Source: Candidatus Zixiibacteriota bacterium
GTDB taxonomy: Bacteria > Zixibacteria > MSB-5A5 > GN15 > FEB-12
Length of the DNA stretch: 64,000 bases
Direction: 5' to 3'
Assembly (NCBI GenBank): GCA_022571985.1
Contig: JACZWU010000004.1
Location: forward strand, 1 to 64,000
The position numbers were made by a program, and so were the translations under genes. This document shows, piece after piece, positions 8,257 to 18,859 of this stretch. The first letter of the stretch is position 1. Every line of letters starts with the position of its first letter. The notes below the pieces were generated by a model. It was given only the letters and a program-made list of their open reading frames with translations, was not told the origin of the DNA and ran no database searches.

Positions 8257-9966
8257 CTAACCTACGCGTTTGGAACGAATCTTAGCCGCCCGTAGTTCTA
8301 ACGCTTCGGCTTCTTTGTCACGCTTCATGGCTCGATATAACACTGCCAGGTTGTTCAGGCTTGTGGCCACATCAGGATGGTCCGGGCCGAGGGTCTTTTC
8401 TCTAATCGCCAGTGATCGATTGTAAATTGGCTCAGCCTGTGCGTACTGGCCTTGGGCGTGATAGAGCGCGGCCAAGTTATTTAGGTCTCTTGCCACATCT
8501 GGGTGATTGAGACCAAGGGCTTTCTCGTCAATCGCTAGCGCTCGCTTGTAGAGCGGCTCGGCCTGCGCGTACTTGCCCTGGTCGCAGTAGAGCGTGGCCA
8601 TGTTGTTCAGGCTTGTGGCCACATTGGGATGGTCAGGCCCGAGTGTACTTTCTATGATAACCAACGAACGATGGTAAAGTGGTTCAGCCTGCCCATACTG
8701 ACCTTGATCTTGGTAGAGCGACGCCAGATTGTTCAGACTCGCGGCCACATTGGGATGGTCAGGCCCGAGTGTACTTTCTATGATAACCAACGAACGATGG
8801 TAAAGTGGTTCAGCCTGCCCATACTGACCTTGATCTTGGTAGAGCGAGGCCAGATTGTTCAAGCTCTGCGCCACATCAGGATGGTCCGGGCCGAGGGCCT
8901 TCTCGACAATCGCCAGCGAACGACTGTAAAGTGGCTCAGCCCGCGAATACTGACCCTGAGCTCTGTATAACACCGCCAGATTGTTCAGGTTCGCGGCCAC
9001 ATCGGGATGGTCCGGTCCGAGGGCCTTCTCGTCAATCGCCAGGGCACGATTGTAAAGCGGCTCAGCCCGCACGTACTGACCTTGAGTATAGTAGAGCCCC
9101 GCCAGGTTGTTCAGGCACGTGGCCACATTGGGATGGTCCGGGCCGAAAGCTTTCTCGTAAATCGCCAGTGAGCGATTGTAAAGTGGCTCAGCCTGCGCAA
9201 AATGCCCCTGAATATGGTAGAGTAAAGCCAGATTGTTCAAGCTCTGCGCCACATCAGGATGGTCCGAGCCTAGAGCCTTCTCGAAAATCGCCAGGGCACG
9301 ATTGTAAAGCGGCTCAGCCTGCACGTACTGACCTTGGTCGTGGTAGAGCGAGGCTAAGTTGTTCAGACTCGTGGCTACATCAGGATGATCCGGTCCGAAA
9401 GCTTTCTCGTAAATCGCCAGTGAGCGATTGTAAAGTGGCTCAGCCTGTTCATAATGACCTTGTTCTTGATAGAGCAATGCCAAATTGCTCAGGATGGTGG
9501 CAACAGACAGATGGTCCGGTCCGAGGGCCTTCTCATTAATCGCCAGGGCTCGTTCGTAAAGCGGCTTAGCCTGTAAGTATCGGCCTTGAGTGTCGTATAG
9601 CAAAGCCAGATTGCTTAGGTTCGTAGCCACAGTCGGATGGTCCCGTCCGAGTTCCTTCTCATTAATCGCCAGGGCTCGTTCGTAAAGCAACTTAGCTTGT
9701 TCATACTTGCTCTGAGCATAAAATAGCAAAGCCAGATTGTTCAGGCTCGTGGCCACAGACGGATGACCAGATCCGGCGTTCTTTTCCGCTATCTTGAGGG
9801 ACTTCTTGGCGACGACTACAGCACTGTCATATTTGCCCTGTTGATAGAGTGATTCCACTTCCCGATTGAGGATCTCCCATTCACTTACAGCGCCTTGCTC
9901 TGACACACACGATGCGAGCAGCATCAAGAGTAAAAAGGCCGATATTAATGTCAGTATCTGTTTCAT
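8257..9966 (-). CDS. Tetratricopeptide-repeat lipoprotein (kinesin-light-chain-like TPR)
   Basis: The ATG at 9964-9966 is preceded by GGGAGG and opens a lipoprotein signal peptide (MKQILTLISAF, lipobox LLASC). The mature protein is a run of about twelve 42-residue TPRs of the TPR_12/kinesin-light-chain type. The recurrent pattern is LNNLALLYxxQGxYxQAEPLYxRSLAIxEKxLGPDHP. Such arrays are protein-interaction scaffolds, here probably facing the periplasm from a membrane. Two adjacent repeats are nearly identical at DNA level (105 identical bases, shift 126), which shows recent unit duplication. The open frame extends 24 bases upstream to 9990, but that start would lose the ribosome site. No partner can be inferred from the neighbours. 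Confidence 0.88.
   Translation of the reverse strand: MKQILTLISAFLLLMLLASCVSEQGAVSEWEILNREVESLYQQGKYDSAVVVAKKSLKIAEKNAGSGHPSVATSLNNLALLFYAQSKYEQAKLLYERALAINEKELGRDHPTVATNLSNLALLYDTQGRYLQAKPLYERALAINEKALGPDHLSVATILSNLALLYQEQGHYEQAEPLYNRSLAIYEKAFGPDHPDVATSLNNLASLYHDQGQYVQAEPLYNRALAIFEKALGSDHPDVAQSLNNLALLYHIQGHFAQAEPLYNRSLAIYEKAFGPDHPNVATCLNNLAGLYYTQGQYVRAEPLYNRALAIDEKALGPDHPDVAANLNNLAVLYRAQGQYSRAEPLYSRSLAIVEKALGPDHPDVAQSLNNLASLYQDQGQYGQAEPLYHRSLVIIESTLGPDHPNVAASLNNLASLYQDQGQYGQAEPLYHRSLVIIESTLGPDHPNVATSLNNMATLYCDQGKYAQAEPLYKRALAIDEKALGLNHPDVARDLNNLAALYHAQGQYAQAEPIYNRSLAIREKTLGPDHPDVATSLNNLAVLYRAMKRDKEAEALELRAAKIRSKRVG
8617..8847. repeat. Recent tandem duplication of a 126-bp TPR unit
   Basis: Bases 8617-8721 are identical to 8743-8847, offset by exactly 126 bp (42 codons). 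The other units of the array have diverged, so this is the youngest duplication in it. Confidence 0.85.
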
Positions 9967-10189
9967 TTCACAAATTTCCTCCCTAATCACTGCAAAAAAC
10001 TTTACCCGACCTTAGTTACCATGATTAGAATACAACTTTACCCCGATCATCCCAATCAAACAATAGATTTATCTTTTTCTCTGTCTGCATATTGCAAAAT
10101 CACTACAAATCCTGTTAACCAAAAAGTGAAATATGACAAAACGAACCCAATTTTAGCCTTGGTGGATTTGCCGTAATGTGATGAAGCAT

Positions 10190-10600
10190 AATTGTATGCA
10201 AAGAAAAGATGGATTCCAGCCTACGCTGGAAAGACAAAATCGGCTCCAAGGTCGCCTATCGCTTGCGGCAAGGTCCCGAGCGAAGCCGAGGGGTGGGATC
10301 ATAACGGCTATATGAAGATGGATTTCCGCCTTCCCCGAGACCTTACTCGGGCCGGGTCGCCCACTGCTTGCAGTGGGATCTAAACATACAAAATCAAATA
10401 CCTCAATTTTGCTGCTCGTATTAAGCGCTGGATTCCACGTCAAGCGTGGAATGACGGAAAAAGCTGTAATGACAGAGGGCGTGGAAATTTCGTGGGCGGC
10501 AGACGTCTCGTCTGCCCCATGTGAACAGAAGATGGATTCCCGACAACAAAACTCCCCGTGAATACACGGGACTAAAGCGGGAATGACAAATTCGATAGCC
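10190..10600. repeat. Cluster of short palindromic intergenic repeats
   Basis: This non-coding stretch lies between the TPR lipoprotein and the hydroxylase 3' end. It holds several small inverted repeats: GATTCCAGCC/CGCTGGAA near 10208-10232, CCCGAGACC/ACTCGGG near 10337-10350, CCACTGC/GCAGTGG near 10360-10377, TTCCACGT/GCGTGGAA near 10433-10450, and CCCGTG/CACGGG near 10554-10570. The recurrent pattern GATGGATTCC ... GGAATGAC is typical of REP/MITE-like elements. Bases 9967-10189 show no gene. Confidence 0.6.
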
Positions 10601-12406
10601 CTACTTGGCGGCGAACTCGCTGGCGGAATAGGTTTTCGATATGATTCTAAGACCGTCGTTAATCAACTTGGTGACTTCTTTATCAGACTTGGCCAGATTC
10701 TCCAGGAACTCCCGGATTTCTTTCTGGATTTCAGGATATAATTCGTTCTGTAATAATAATTCTAATAGTTCGAGCGGCGAAAGCCATTTGTCAGAGTATT
10801 CGTCTCGCAAAGTTTCCCAGACCTGGGGAAGTTTTGAATAATCGGCGTTGTTATCGCGGCAGTCGCGGATTGTCTGATAAAGTTCATAGAGTTTGCGGTC
10901 TTTTTCGCTGCGGTCAGCTTTAACCGTACGGGAGCGGGAAACTATCGAGGGCTGCTCATAGGCATCTTTGTCGGCGGCGCCGTGGAAAACCGAGACAATT
11001 TTTTCACCGACTGTCATATCATAGGTACCCCAGGAGGGCTCAAACAGGACAGCGCCGTTATAATTTACGCTGCAATCACCGAAGACCATTAAAATTAGTT
11101 TGCCCTCTTTCCTCTCACAATTATCGAGGCGGCCTTTGACAACTACGCCGCTTTCAAAATGAAGCGTGACAGTCTTGCCGGTAGCAATCCCAAGCTCAGC
11201 CATATCACCATCAGTCATATCTTCGAGCGGCTTGGAGCTATTCTTTAGTTTTCCGACAGGTGAGCCGAAGCCGTCTTTGTGGTAATTTTTGTCATGTCCG
11301 GGAAGTTCTTTGTCAGCAAATGCCAGACTTGATGGTCCGCTGGTTTTCAGATAAACCGGCTGATTGGCGCTGTCGGTCAGGACTTCGGTAAAGACACCCG
11401 AGAGCTGAATGCCGGAACTGTACTGGCAGGTGCTGGGGTTTTTGCATTCGATAGCTTTGTTAATACTTTCAACATCGGCTTTGCGATAGGCCATATCTTT
11501 GGCGAAATCTTCGAGCACATCTGTCAGATGCTGGAAACTCGGTGTAACAAACAGGTGCGGCTGTTCGGCTGTGATATCAAAGACATAGTCGGCCGTATCA
11601 AGATTGTAAGGAATTTTCTTAATATCTGGCGACAGACAGCGATACGATTCGCCGATCGACGAAAGCAGTCCGGCGCCGTACAATTCGAAATTGTCGAGTT
11701 CGCCTATCAGACCATATTCGACAGTCCACCAGTGCAAGCGGGACAAAAGCGCCATCTCAGACGGATCACCCAGATTGTCCTGTTTGTAATGAACTTCTTT
11801 TTCAGATTCTTCGACTACTTTTGGGTCGGCGTCGTGCGTTTCTTTTATGATAGAAAGTCTTCTTATGGCTTCGTACAGTTCAAAATCTTTGCGTGAGGAC
11901 ATAGCTTTGGCGCCGGCTGCTCCGATACAACGCAGGTATTCGGCATATTCCGGCTCTGCAATAATAGGCGCATGTCCGGCAGCTTCGTGAATAATATCCG
12001 GAGCGGGAGTGTACTCAATATGATTTATCTGCCTGATGTCTGCCGCTACAACCAGTACCCGAAAGGCTTGAAAAGCCATAAATGCTGCCGGTGGAATAAA
12101 ACCGTCAACATTGACTGCCGCCCAGCCAATCTTGCCAAGAATCCTGTTCATATTTTCAATACTGGGGATTTTGCCGAGGTCAATACCGGTCTTTGAAAGC
12201 CCCTCAAGATAAGCGCGGTGGGCATGGTTTTTTAAGAAATCAATGTTTTGCCTCATGACATAGCGCCAGATAGAGTGATCCTGCGGAGTGTAGGATTTGT
12301 AGTTTTGATCGACTACGAACTGTTTCAAATATAGCGGAAGGTTGGCGAGGACTACGTTTGCATCAAGCGGGCTGCTCTTGGTTACTTCTTCGACCTGTGT
12401 GGCCAT
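10601..12406 (-). CDS. phhA: Phenylalanine 4-hydroxylase with long C-terminal extension
   Basis: A pterin-dependent aromatic amino acid hydroxylase that converts phenylalanine to tyrosine. The iron triad is visible: H140 and H145 in PDIIHEAAGHAP, and E230 in WWTVEYGL. The catalytic domain ends near residue 310. About 290 further residues follow that are absent from ordinary bacterial PheH (about 260-300 residues in total). This extension contains a beta-rich segment (near 385-460) and a helical tail. Long forms of this kind occur in some FCB bacteria. The start is the ATG at 12404-12406 with AGGAG 7 bases upstream; a GTG two codons earlier overlaps that site. It is the last gene of the tyrosine-degradation operon, and its pterin cofactor is probably made by the folE/PTPS/SDR genes. 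Confidence 0.93.
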   Translation of the reverse strand: MATQVEEVTKSSPLDANVVLANLPLYLKQFVVDQNYKSYTPQDHSIWRYVMRQNIDFLKNHAHRAYLEGLSKTGIDLGKIPSIENMNRILGKIGWAAVNVDGFIPPAAFMAFQAFRVLVVAADIRQINHIEYTPAPDIIHEAAGHAPIIAEPEYAEYLRCIGAAGAKAMSSRKDFELYEAIRRLSIIKETHDADPKVVEESEKEVHYKQDNLGDPSEMALLSRLHWWTVEYGLIGELDNFELYGAGLLSSIGESYRCLSPDIKKIPYNLDTADYVFDITAEQPHLFVTPSFQHLTDVLEDFAKDMAYRKADVESINKAIECKNPSTCQYSSGIQLSGVFTEVLTDSANQPVYLKTSGPSSLAFADKELPGHDKNYHKDGFGSPVGKLKNSSKPLEDMTDGDMAELGIATGKTVTLHFESGVVVKGRLDNCERKEGKLILMVFGDCSVNYNGAVLFEPSWGTYDMTVGEKIVSVFHGAADKDAYEQPSIVSRSRTVKADRSEKDRKLYELYQTIRDCRDNNADYSKLPQVWETLRDEYSDKWLSPLELLELLLQNELYPEIQKEIREFLENLAKSDKEVTKLINDGLRIISKTYSASEFAAK

Positions 12407-12531
12407 ACTCACACTCCTTTAATGTTCAATCTGTCAAAAGCTGGCATGCTCATATTTATCAGCGTCAAATATATGAGTTGTTGAGGAGAGGTGCAACTAT
12501 GATTACGGCTGTCTTGTAAAGCGCTGAAATT

Positions 12532-14487
<1,956 letters not shown>

Positions 14488-14506
14488 GATTTGCTCCGGT
14501 TTAGAA

Positions 14507-15469
14507 TTAGCTGTTGTCTGTCCGAATTAGCAGAGCTTTCCAGGCAAAGTCTAAATCTTTTTCTGCTAAAGCTACTTTTACACTTTGCTCGATTTTTTCA
14601 TACATGCTTTCGTTTTCAGAAAGTGCGGCAGCTAACATTGATTTGTAATCGTCTTTAGAAGCATATTCGTCAAATTCTGTCGGTTCGATTTTCGATTTGC
14701 ACAGTTCTGCTCTGAATGCTTCAACTTCGTCATCATCAGGAATCGTTTCAATTCCGCCAAGCTGTCCCAGGTTATTCGCTGATAGAATCTTTGATTCTTT
14801 GATCACATCAGGAATCTGGTCATAGCCGACGCCAATTTTTAGCCCCGGTTTTTCAACTTCAAAAACGGCCTCACCGGAAGCGCGGCAATAAAAATCCGCA
14901 CCCATGCGAGCTACCAGATCGATTTTCTGCGGGTCGATTCTGTCGCCGTCACATATTTTTTCAGCGATATGAAATTTGACGACTTCGCAGATGGCCAGAT
15001 TCCCTGACGACGGACCATTGCCAAGTTCGATCATCTGCTGCATTTTGCATTCCATCTGAAACAAAGACTCGGCAACTCTGGGCGGTTTAACTATATCTGA
15101 AGCCACTGGTGTTAAGCCGGACTTCGTAAATTCATCAATGCTGACATCGTATTCTGTCGAAGCCAACGAAACCTGCTCTACCATATCATATGAAACCATC
15201 TGCACCACGCATTCTTTGGTGGCTATCAGATTATGGTAGGTGTCTTTGTTGGTTCCATCCCGACCGCGCCGGCTGGGGGCGAAAGCCACCATGGGGGGGT
15301 TGGCGCCGAAGGCATTAAAAAAGGAAAATGGAGAAAGATTTTTGATGCCGTCGGCGGAAAGCGTCGAAACCAGCGCAATCGGCCGCGGTACTACGCCGCC
15401 TAACAGATAAGAAAAGACTTCACGAACCTCTACATCTTTTGGTTCGATATGTCGCATCTTGTCGCTCAT
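14507..15469 (-). CDS. Flavin reductase-like (FMN-binding split-barrel) protein
   Basis: The N-terminal 200 residues match the flavin reductase / DIM6-NtaB split-barrel family. PRPIALVSTLSADGIKNL is the flavin-binding strand region, followed by SPFSFFNAF and the PPMVAFAPSRR loop. At 320 residues it is longer than the usual 160-200, with an acidic, helical C-terminal tail of about 100 residues. Genes of this family are found in homogentisate clusters, but no biochemical step in the pathway is assigned to them. A role in supplying reduced flavin, or a non-enzymatic role, is inference. It sits between the fumarylacetoacetase (9 bp gap) and aacS (19 bp gap), clearly within the operon. Confidence 0.8.
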   Translation of the reverse strand: MSDKMRHIEPKDVEVREVFSYLLGGVVPRPIALVSTLSADGIKNLSPFSFFNAFGANPPMVAFAPSRRGRDGTNKDTYHNLIATKECVVQMVSYDMVEQVSLASTEYDVSIDEFTKSGLTPVASDIVKPPRVAESLFQMECKMQQMIELGNGPSSGNLAICEVVKFHIAEKICDGDRIDPQKIDLVARMGADFYCRASGEAVFEVEKPGLKIGVGYDQIPDVIKESKILSANNLGQLGGIETIPDDDEVEAFRAELCKSKIEPTEFDEYASKDDYKSMLAAALSENESMYEKIEQSVKVALAEKDLDFAWKALLIRTDNS

Positions 15470-15478
15470 ATTTTGGAT

Positions 15479-16513
15479 TTAAGCTAAGGCAGATTCTTTC
15501 TTTTTGGCAAGTATTGAACGGTCCTCAGATGCTTTGACGATTCGATTCTTGAGTTTGCCCAGGCCGCTTATTTCAAGCTCAATCTCGTCACCGTCCTCAA
15601 GCCAGACCGGGCTGCTGGTTTCGCCGCGCTCTTTGGCTTTTAATGCAGCGGTTCCGTTCAGCTCCAGATAGCAGCCGGTGCCGACTGTGCCCGAGCCAAT
15701 GACATCACCGGGGCGAATTTCGACTCCGTATGAAACACGTTCAATTATTTCTGCAAAAGTCCAGTTCATATCTTTGAGATTACCTTCAGAGACGAGCTTG
15801 CCGTTGTGATGAGCGGTCATTGTCAGTTCATATTTATTGCCATAATCCGAATCAATCCGGTACTCTTCGATTTCATCTGGCGTCACCAGCCAGGGACCAA
15901 TTGTAGTCGCGAAATCTTTACCTTTGGCCGGACCTAGGCTGAGTTTCATCTCTTCCATCTGAAGTTTCCTGGCCGAAAGGTCATTCATAATCGTATAGCC
16001 GGCGATATAATCATCGGCCTCTGAGCATGAGATGTTTTTGCCGCGCCTGCCGATTACGATAGCGACTTCGAGTTCGAAATCCAGTTTATGTAAATGGTCG
16101 CTTTCGACAGTTATCTCGCCTTCGCCAAAGACAGCATTATGATTCGTAAAATAGAAAACCGGAAACTGGTCAAATTCCGGTATCATCTCAACCCCGCGGT
16201 TGCGTCGGGCTGTGGCAACATGCTGGCGGAAAGCGTAGGCGTCACGGCAGGAGGGAGGATGAGGTACAGGGGCAAGCAAAGGAGTCACTTCACTCAGGCT
16301 GATACCGGCATCAAGCTTACCAGCTAAGATTGCCTCTTCGACTTTTCTGGCTATGTCCATATTCTTGTCGCCACCACCCAAAAAGCTGTTCATGGCTGAT
16401 GGCAAAGACAACGACAGCTTCTCGGCGCTGCTATTTAGATCTATTATATTTTCATTGATGTACAGCCCGGTTCGTTCTTCACCAGCTTTGTTTTTGTACG
16501 AAACTAACTTCAT
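15479..16513 (-). CDS. Fumarylacetoacetate hydrolase family protein
   Basis: Probable fumarylacetoacetase, which splits fumarylacetoacetate into fumarate and acetoacetate. It has the FAH-fold signatures: FELEVAIVIG (metal Glu), NDLSAR (metal Asp), GKDFATTIGPW (catalytic-region Lys) and GSGTVGTGC. The 344-residue length fits the bacterial FAH family with its N-terminal domain. The ATG follows an AAGGA site. The FAH superfamily also includes related dioate hydrolases, so the specific call relies on the flanking homogentisate dioxygenase, HPPD and acetoacetyl-CoA synthetase genes. No maleylacetoacetate isomerase gene is adjacent. Confidence 0.88.
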   Translation of the reverse strand: MKLVSYKNKAGEERTGLYINENIIDLNSSAEKLSLSLPSAMNSFLGGGDKNMDIARKVEEAILAGKLDAGISLSEVTPLLAPVPHPPSCRDAYAFRQHVATARRNRGVEMIPEFDQFPVFYFTNHNAVFGEGEITVESDHLHKLDFELEVAIVIGRRGKNISCSEADDYIAGYTIMNDLSARKLQMEEMKLSLGPAKGKDFATTIGPWLVTPDEIEEYRIDSDYGNKYELTMTAHHNGKLVSEGNLKDMNWTFAEIIERVSYGVEIRPGDVIGSGTVGTGCYLELNGTAALKAKERGETSSPVWLEDGDEIELEISGLGKLKNRIVKASEDRSILAKKKESALA

Positions 16514-16517
16514 ATAC

Positions 16518-17654
16518 TTAAGTCCTTACTGTGTTTTTATTCTCTATTTCAAACTTCTCAGACAACGCTTCATAAACTTGTTCAATAACCGCAACGGCAA
16601 ACTCTGTTTCATCTTCTGTGCCGGAATTTATTCTTATAGCCTCAGGGATTCCAAAAGATTTTACGTGCCGGACTATCAGGCCGTGTTGGAGGCACTGTTC
16701 ATTAAACTCTGTGGCGAACTCTTCTGACGGAAACAGCATCAGAATAAAATTTGCTGCCGTTGGCATATGCTTTATGCCAAGCTTATCGCAACAGGCTTTC
16801 AGACTTGTTAGTGACTTTCTATTGGTGTCAACTGTCTGCCTCAAGAAGTCATCATCAGCAAGTGCGGCTTCGGCTGCAATCTGAGCCGGATAGTTTGGCT
16901 CAAAAGGAAGTTTCACTTTGTAGATTTCTTTTATAATTGCCGGCGGCGCAACTGCAAAACCTACTCTTAGAGCGGCCAGCCCGTAGGCTTTGGAAAATGT
17001 GCGGGTGACTATCAGGTTCTGATAGTTGTATTCGAAGCCGTTGGGATAGTCGCTGTGTTCTTCGGCATAAACAGTGTAGGCTTCGTCTAAAATAACCAGA
17101 ATCGAATCGGGCACCACGCTCATAAACTTTTCAAATTCAGCTTTGCCGAACATGCTGCCGGTCGGGTTATTAGGATTAGCCAGGTAGATGAGTTTCGTCT
17201 TTTCAGTTATTACGTTGGCTATTGCGTCAAGATCGTAACCGTAATTTTTAAGAGGAACTTTTACTAACTTGCGGCCGAATTTCAGAACATTTACATAAAT
17301 ACCGATAAAAGTGCCCTCTGATGTAAGAACTTCATCATTATGGTCTGTGAAAGCGTTAACGATATAGGCCAGTATGGAATCAGTGCCGTGGCCGCAGACT
17401 ATTTCATGTTGGCTCTTACCATACTTTTTGGCAATGGCCTGAACAAGCAGGGGCGATGAGGGGTCAACATAGCGATGCGACTCTGCCAGAATACTATCAA
17501 GCGCCAGGAGTGCTTTTGGCGATGGACCCAGCGGGTTTTCGTTTGAGGCAAGCTTGACGATTCGCTTGAGATTTTTTTCGCGGGCTAATTCATCAATCGG
17601 TTTACCGGCCACATAAGCTTTCAGCGCGCGAATATATTCAGGGACATCAACCAA
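16518..17654 (-). CDS. HisC-family PLP aminotransferase, likely for tyrosine/phenylalanine
   Basis: A 378-residue class I/II aminotransferase of the histidinol-phosphate aminotransferase family. Visible are SNENPLGPSP near the N-terminus, NPNNPTG in the middle, LDEAYTVY (Asp for the PLP nitrogen), the PLP lysine in TFSKAYGLAALRVG, and the C-terminal RINSG arginine. The family includes both HisC and broad aromatic aminotransferases. No histidine biosynthesis gene is nearby, and it lies 4 bp before the fumarylacetoacetase gene and 12 bp after homogentisate dioxygenase. Conversion of tyrosine to 4-hydroxyphenylpyruvate is the most likely role. The start is a TTG at 17652-17654 behind a GGGGG ribosome site. 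Confidence 0.85.
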   Translation of the reverse strand: MVDVPEYIRALKAYVAGKPIDELAREKNLKRIVKLASNENPLGPSPKALLALDSILAESHRYVDPSSPLLVQAIAKKYGKSQHEIVCGHGTDSILAYIVNAFTDHNDEVLTSEGTFIGIYVNVLKFGRKLVKVPLKNYGYDLDAIANVITEKTKLIYLANPNNPTGSMFGKAEFEKFMSVVPDSILVILDEAYTVYAEEHSDYPNGFEYNYQNLIVTRTFSKAYGLAALRVGFAVAPPAIIKEIYKVKLPFEPNYPAQIAAEAALADDDFLRQTVDTNRKSLTSLKACCDKLGIKHMPTAANFILMLFPSEEFATEFNEQCLQHGLIVRHVKSFGIPEAIRINSGTEDETEFAVAVIEQVYEALSEKFEIENKNTVRT

Positions 17655-17666
17655 GTGATACCCCCG

Positions 17667-18830
17667 TTATTCCAGCCATGACCGGGAGTAGCCTTCGTCA
17701 AGAGTATCTTTTACGTTAAGGGTCGGCCGAAGCGGCGTAAAAGTATCTACCATGACCGCATACTCATCGGTTCCCTTTTTGCCGATTGATTCTTCGGTCT
17801 TGCCCGGCTGCGGACCATGGGGCATTCCGCCCGGGTGCAGAGTGATAGAACCTTCTTTGACTCCCTTTCTTGACATAAAATCACCCGCGACATAGTAGAT
17901 GACTTCATCGCTGTCGATATTTGAATGAAAATAAGGCGTAGGAATTGCTTCCTGATGAAAATCAAACGGACGCGGAACAAAATTGCACAAAACAAAATTT
18001 TGCGTTTTAAAACAGAGGTGAGTTGGCGGAGGCAGATGAATACGGCCTACTTTGGAATGGTAGCTTTTGATATTCAGCGCAAAGGGATACAAAAAACCGT
18101 CCCAGCCAACTACATCAAAAGGATGGTGGGGGAGGAGATGCTCAAAATATTTTTTGCCTGCTTTAAGAATCACTTTGAAATCACCTTTTTCGGAAATCGC
18201 AGGCAGATTGTCAGGAATAATAAAATCCCGCTCGGAGTAAGGTGCGTTTTCGGTCAGTTGCCCATAGTCATTGCGGTAATTCTTTGGTATTTCAAAAGCG
18301 GTATCGCTTTCGACCAGTAACAGGCGGTTGTTATCATAGTTGTCAAATTTCAGCTGGTAGGTGGTGCAGCGCGGGATTATTAGCTGGTCACCCTCCACAA
18401 ATTTGAACGAGCCATACTCACTTAAGAAGTTCCCCTGGCCGTGATGTATAAAAATATATTCGTTGTGAAAGGCGTTGCGGAAAAAGATATCCGTATCTTC
18501 GGTTACTTTGGCAGTAGCCATGGTAGTATGTTCGTTTTGAAGGAAGACCGTTCTGCTTTTAATAAAGTCGCCGCTGCTTTCTTTATCGTAAGTGAAGAAA
18601 TGATAAAAAAGCACCTGAGCATCTTTCCATTCTTGAAAGTTATTTGGGCTGGCAATGGGCCGGGAGTCTTTTAAGGCCGTTGGCAGGAAGTGGTGATATT
18701 TATTAGAATAGACGCCGCTGAAACCCTTGCTCGATGCCAGCTCTTCGCGATAGAGCGATTTTCCGTCAGGCTTGTAGAAAGTAGTATGTTTTACTTTCGG
18801 CAGGTCTCCAAGTTTATGATAAAACGGCAT
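17667..18830 (-). CDS. hmgA: Homogentisate 1,2-dioxygenase
   Basis: Ring-cleaving dioxygenase that opens homogentisate to maleylacetoacetate. The cupin core motifs are visible: HLPPPTHLCF, FCHxE-like FHSNIDSDEVIYY with the metal His and Glu, and HPGGMPHGP with the distal His. At 387 residues it is a little shorter than the mammalian enzyme and typical of the shorter bacterial branch. The ATG has AGGGA 7 bases upstream. It lies 29 bp after the HPPD gene, whose product is its substrate. Confidence 0.95.
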   Translation of the reverse strand: MPFYHKLGDLPKVKHTTFYKPDGKSLYREELASSKGFSGVYSNKYHHFLPTALKDSRPIASPNNFQEWKDAQVLFYHFFTYDKESSGDFIKSRTVFLQNEHTTMATAKVTEDTDIFFRNAFHNEYIFIHHGQGNFLSEYGSFKFVEGDQLIIPRCTTYQLKFDNYDNNRLLLVESDTAFEIPKNYRNDYGQLTENAPYSERDFIIPDNLPAISEKGDFKVILKAGKKYFEHLLPHHPFDVVGWDGFLYPFALNIKSYHSKVGRIHLPPPTHLCFKTQNFVLCNFVPRPFDFHQEAIPTPYFHSNIDSDEVIYYVAGDFMSRKGVKEGSITLHPGGMPHGPQPGKTEESIGKKGTDEYAVMVDTFTPLRPTLNVKDTLDEGYSRSWLE

Positions 18831-18859
18831 AATTCAGTCCCTATTTTTAATTCCGTAAA

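Noticed and set aside
8629-9539. Open frames on the plus strand opposite the TPR lipoprotein
   Set aside because: They are repeats read antisense through the TPR units, without ribosome sites, and appear only because the 126-bp unit preserves frame.
10153-10561. Small ORFs between the TPR gene and the hydroxylase
   Set aside because: They run through palindromic intergenic repeats on both strands and have no coding character.
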